DNA from: Sphingomonas sp. BK235
GTDB taxonomy: Bacteria > Pseudomonadota > Alphaproteobacteria > Sphingomonadales > Sphingomonadaceae
Direction: 5' to 3'
DNA: 64,000 nucleotides
Assembly: GCF_004345855.1 (NCBI RefSeq)
Contig: NZ_SLXN01000001.1
Span: 558,001-622,000, forward strand
In this document: positions 60,337 to 64,000 of the stretch, piece after piece
Layout: each line of letters begins with the position of its first letter
How positions within the stretch are numbered: the stretch's first letter is position 1
The notes under the pieces: generated by a model
Database searches by the model: none
Seen by the model: the letters and a program-made list of their open reading frames with translations, nothing else
Told to the model about the DNA's origin: nothing
Made by a program: the position numbers and the translations under genes

Positions 60337-61872
60337 ATGTTCATGCATCGCAGCATGAGGCGTGCGACCCTTGCGACGACCCTGCTCGCGCTGGCGGGCT
60401 GCAGCGTCGGCCCCGATTATCAGCCGCGGTCGGCGTCCGAGCTCGGCGTGCCGGTCGCTTATTCCGTCCCCGCCGCGCCGACGCGCGAGGACCTCACGCG
60501 CTGGTGGCAGCGGTTCGACGATCCCGTCCTCGGCGAGCTGGTCGACCAGGCCGCGACCGCCAACCTCGACGTCGCGCAGGCGATCGCACGGCTGCGTCAG
60601 GCGCGCGAGTCGCTGGTGCAGAGCCGCGCCGACCTGCTGCCCTCGCTCAGCGGCAACACCGGCTACAGCCGCTCCGAGACGCTGCGCGGCGGCGGCCAGA
60701 CGATCACGCTCCCCGACGGCACCGTGCAGAATGTCGGCGGCGGCGGCGCGGACAATTATTCGGTCGGGCTGAGCGCCTCCTATCAGCTCGGCCTGTTCGG
60801 CGAGGTGCGCCGCACCGTCGAGGCGAGCCGCGCGCAATATCAGGCCTCGGGCTTCGATTATGCGACCACCCTGCTATCGGTGCAGCAGGAGGTGGCGCGC
60901 AATTACGTGCTCGCGCGGCTCTATCAGGCGCAGCTCGCCAACGCGCGTGCCAGCCTGACGCTACAGGACGACAATCTCGAGATCGCGGGCTTCCGCGTCC
61001 AGGCCGGGCTGGTCTCGTCGCTCGACCAGGAGCAGGCGCGCCAGCAGCGCGCGCAGACCGCGGCGACGATCCCCTCGCTCGAGCAGCAATATAACGCTGC
61101 GGTGTCGCGCATCGGCGTGCTCACCGCGCAGGCGCCGGGCGCGCTCAAGCCGCGGCTGGCGGCGGCGCGGCCGATCCCGGTCGGCGCGGCGCCCTCGGGC
61201 ATCGGCATCCCCGCCGACGTGCTGCGCCAGCGCCCCGATGTGCGCGCGGCCGAGCGCACGCTCGCCGCCGCGACCGCGCAGATCGGCGTCGCCAAGGCCG
61301 CGCTCTACCCCAATCTCGCGATCACCGGGAACATCAACACGCGCGCCTCGGGCGTCGGCAGCCTGTTCGACACCGTCACCGGGGGGCTGTTCGCGGGCAT
61401 CACCCAGGCGATCTTCAACGGCGGCCGGCTCAACAGCCAGGTGCGCGGGCAGGAGGCGGCGGCCGACGCCGCGCTCGCGGCCTATAAGTCGACCGTGCTG
61501 ACCGCGCTGGAGGACGTCGAGAATGCCGCGGTGGCGCTCGACACCGCGCGGCGACGCGAGGAGCAGCTGACCATCGCCTATGAGGCCGCGAACAACGCCG
61601 CGATTCTCTCGCGCAGCCAGTATCGCACCGGGCTGACCGATTTCACCACGCTCAGCCAGCAGGAGGCGACGCTGCTGAGCACGCGCAACAGCGCGGCGCA
61701 GGCGCAGGCCGACGCGGCGACCGCGCTGGTGCAGCTGTTCGGCGCGCTGGGCGGCGGGTGGGACTCGGCCGTGGTACCGGAGGCGCCGCCGCGCGCCGCC
61801 GCGGCGCCGACGCTCGCTCAACCCGCGCCGACGCCCGCCCCCATCACCACGCCCAGCGACGGACAGCCCTGA
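60337..61872 (+). CDS. RND/MacAB-type efflux outer-membrane lipoprotein (NodT family)
   Basis: A 511-residue TolC-like outer-membrane factor. Lipoprotein signal (MRRATLATTLLALAGC) with lipobox LALAGC, then VGPDYQPR, the NodT hallmark; two OEP repeats with coiled-coil helices (ARQQRAQTAATIPSLEQQYN; LPADVLRQRPDVRAAE-like segment at about residue 290). It is the outer part of the tripartite pump. Overlaps the next gene (TGATG). Confidence 0.93.
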   Translation: MFMHRSMRRATLATTLLALAGCSVGPDYQPRSASELGVPVAYSVPAAPTREDLTRWWQRFDDPVLGELVDQAATANLDVAQAIARLRQARESLVQSRADLLPSLSGNTGYSRSETLRGGGQTITLPDGTVQNVGGGGADNYSVGLSASYQLGLFGEVRRTVEASRAQYQASGFDYATTLLSVQQEVARNYVLARLYQAQLANARASLTLQDDNLEIAGFRVQAGLVSSLDQEQARQQRAQTAATIPSLEQQYNAAVSRIGVLTAQAPGALKPRLAAARPIPVGAAPSGIGIPADVLRQRPDVRAAERTLAAATAQIGVAKAALYPNLAITGNINTRASGVGSLFDTVTGGLFAGITQAIFNGGRLNSQVRGQEAAADAALAAYKSTVLTALEDVENAAVALDTARRREEQLTIAYEAANNAAILSRSQYRTGLTDFTTLSQQEATLLSTRNSAAQAQADAATALVQLFGALGGGWDSAVVPEAPPRAAAAPTLAQPAPTPAPITTPSDGQP

Positions 61873-63258
61873 TGCCCGAGACACAGCTTGACGACTTCCT
61901 GGGCGTCCAGCCGCAGCCGGCGTGGCGGCGCTGGGCCAAGTGGGTGCTGGTGCTCGCCGGCCTGGTCGTGGTGCTGCTGCTGCTCTCGCGCTGTGTCTTC
62001 GGCGGCGACGAGCCGGTGCGCTACGCCACCGCCACGGCCAAGCGCGGTGACCTCACCGTCACCGTCTCCGCCACGGGCAAGCTCGTCCCGACCAACCAGG
62101 TGACGGTCGGCTCGCAGCTCTCCGGGCTCGTCACCAAGGTCGTGGTCGACGTCAACGACCGCGTCAGCGCGGGCCAGCCGCTCGCGCTGATCGATCCCGA
62201 GCAGATCGACGACCAGATCCGCGCCGGGCAGGCGCAGCTCGCCGCCAACGAGGCGCAGGTAGCGCAGGCACGCGCCACGGTGGCGGAGTCGCAGGCGCAG
62301 CTCGCCCGCCTCAACGAGGTGTTCAAGCTGTCGAAGGGACGCGTGCCCTCGCGCACCGAGCTGCAGACCGGTCAGGCCGACGCGCAGCGCGCCACCGCGG
62401 CGCTGCGCGTCGCCGAGGCGAACGTCGCCGCCGCGCGCGCGACGCTGTCGCAGTCGCAGACGCAGCGCGCGCGCGCGATCATCCGCTCGCCCGTCAACGG
62501 CGTGGTGCTGGCGCGGCAGGTCGATCCCGGCCAGACCGTCGCCGCCTCGTTCAACACGCCGACGCTGTTCGTGATCGCCGAGGACCTCTCCAAGATGAAG
62601 CTGGAGGTGGCGATCGACGAGGCCGATGTGGGCGAGGTGCAGATCGGGCAGAAGGCCGATTTCACCGTCGACGCTTTCCCCGGCCGCACCTTTCCGGCGA
62701 CGATCACGCGCGTCGACCTCGGCTCGAACCTGACGGTCAGCAACGCCACGGCTTCGTCCTCGTCGTCGACCAGTTCGAGCACCAGCACCAGCGGGCAAGT
62801 GGTGTCCTATGCCGCCGATCTGACGGTGGCGAACCCGACGCTCCAGCTGCGCCCCGGCATGACCGCGACGGCGGACATCGTCACCGCGGACAAGCGCAAC
62901 GTGCTGCTCGTCCCCAATGCCGCCTTCCGCTTCAAGCCGAGCGCGCAGGGCGGCGGGCGCAGCGGGATCACGGGCACGATCCTGATGGGGCCGCCGCGTC
63001 GCGCGCGCGCGGGCGAGCGCAGCGCCACCGTCGGCCGCGGCGCGGCGCAGACCGTCTACGTCAAGGGCGAGGACGGCACGCCGCAGCCGATCCAGGTCAC
63101 CACCGGCGACACCGACGGCACGCAGACCGAGGTGCTGTCGGGCGGGCTCAAGCCGGGCATGGAGGTGATCACCGGTCAGCTCGCCGCGGGCACCGACCAG
63201 GCCGGCGCGGCCAGCGCGAGCGGGCGCGGGCGTCGCAGCGGGGGAGGGGGCGCGGCGG

Positions 63259-63269
<11 letters not shown>
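61872..63269 (+). CDS. macA: MacA-like periplasmic adaptor
   Basis: A 465-residue adaptor with one transmembrane helix (VLVLAGLVVVLLLLSRCVF), lipoyl-like half motif VGSQLSGLVTKVVVDVNDRVSAGQPLALID, alpha-hairpin (about 120-200) and beta-barrel domain. At about residues 295-312 it has an unusual Ser/Thr run (ASSSSSTSSSTSTSG), and a Gly/Arg-rich C-terminus (ASGRGRRSGGGGAAGG). It links the ABC pump in the inner membrane to the outer-membrane factor. Confidence 0.92.
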
Positions 63270-63992
<723 letters not shown>

Positions 63993-63993
<1 letters not shown>

Positions 63994-64000
63994 TGCTGGG
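63993..64000 (+). CDS. Start of the next gene, probably MacB-type permease (partial)
   Basis: An ATG overlaps the TGA of the ATPase gene (TGATG) and begins Met-Leu-Gly before the window ends. By operon logic it would be the FtsX-like permease of the pump. The identity rests on context only. Confidence 0.45.

Overview
The window is high-GC chromosomal DNA from a heterotrophic alphaproteobacterium, most likely of the Sphingomonas group. This rests on gene content: a TonB-dependent receptor beside sugar genes, the chvI-chvG-hprK-rapZ-PTS cluster, RegBA beside a bo3 quinol oxidase with SURF1, a PccR-type regulator beside propionyl-CoA carboxylase, a NodT-type efflux lipoprotein, and many ~96-bp palindromic repeats ending in CGTCATCC/GGATGACG. 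No rRNA, tRNA, CRISPR array, transposase or phage gene was seen. Genes are tightly packed, commonly with 1-4 nt ATGA/GTGA/TGATG overlaps.

Layout. 1-5952: a carbohydrate locus (ABC permease start and binding protein on minus; divergent TonB receptor and GH43 galactanase-like lipid-free secreted enzyme on plus). 5996-12928: RegA/RegB redox regulators, SURF1 and cyoDCBA on minus. 13042-22358: MFS permease, uracil-DNA glycosylase family protein, NdvA-like exporter, thioesterase, M20 amidohydrolase, secreted cyclophilin, phasin, RmuC. 22717-29599: rRNA/tRNA methyltransferase, HPr, EIIA, RapZ, HprK, ChvG, ChvI, and divergent pckA. 29634-35408: small hydrolase, beta-oxidation pair fadA/fadB and a FadL-type porin. 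35688-39474: mfd and a small secreted protein. 39634-44388: glycerol regulon (glpR, glpD divergent from glpF, glpK). 44444-48825: glnD and nhaA. 49101-59945: the propionyl-CoA/methylmalonyl-CoA locus (pccR divergent from pccB, two small genes, mce, enoyl-CoA hydratase, mutase, lprI-like, bioB, small membrane protein, pccA). 60337-64000: a NodT/MacA/MacB-type efflux operon that runs off the end.

How it works together. The locus joins odd-chain and branched-chain acyl-CoA breakdown (fadAB, pcc-mce-mcm) to gluconeogenesis (pckA), glycerol use and quinol respiration, with regulators placed next to their probable targets. Biotin synthase lies inside the operon of the biotin-dependent carboxylase.

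The most unusual sequence features are palindromic repeats that have entered coding sequence in frame (in pccA and in mfd), an 8-bp-period array of TTCGCAA boxes between pccR and pccB, twin AACATGTTT palindromes overlapping the pckA promoter, and a RapZ whose Walker A lysine is replaced by valine. I found no complete, clearly novel defence or mobile system; the best candidates for something undescribed are the repeat insertions and the two small genes between pccB and mce.
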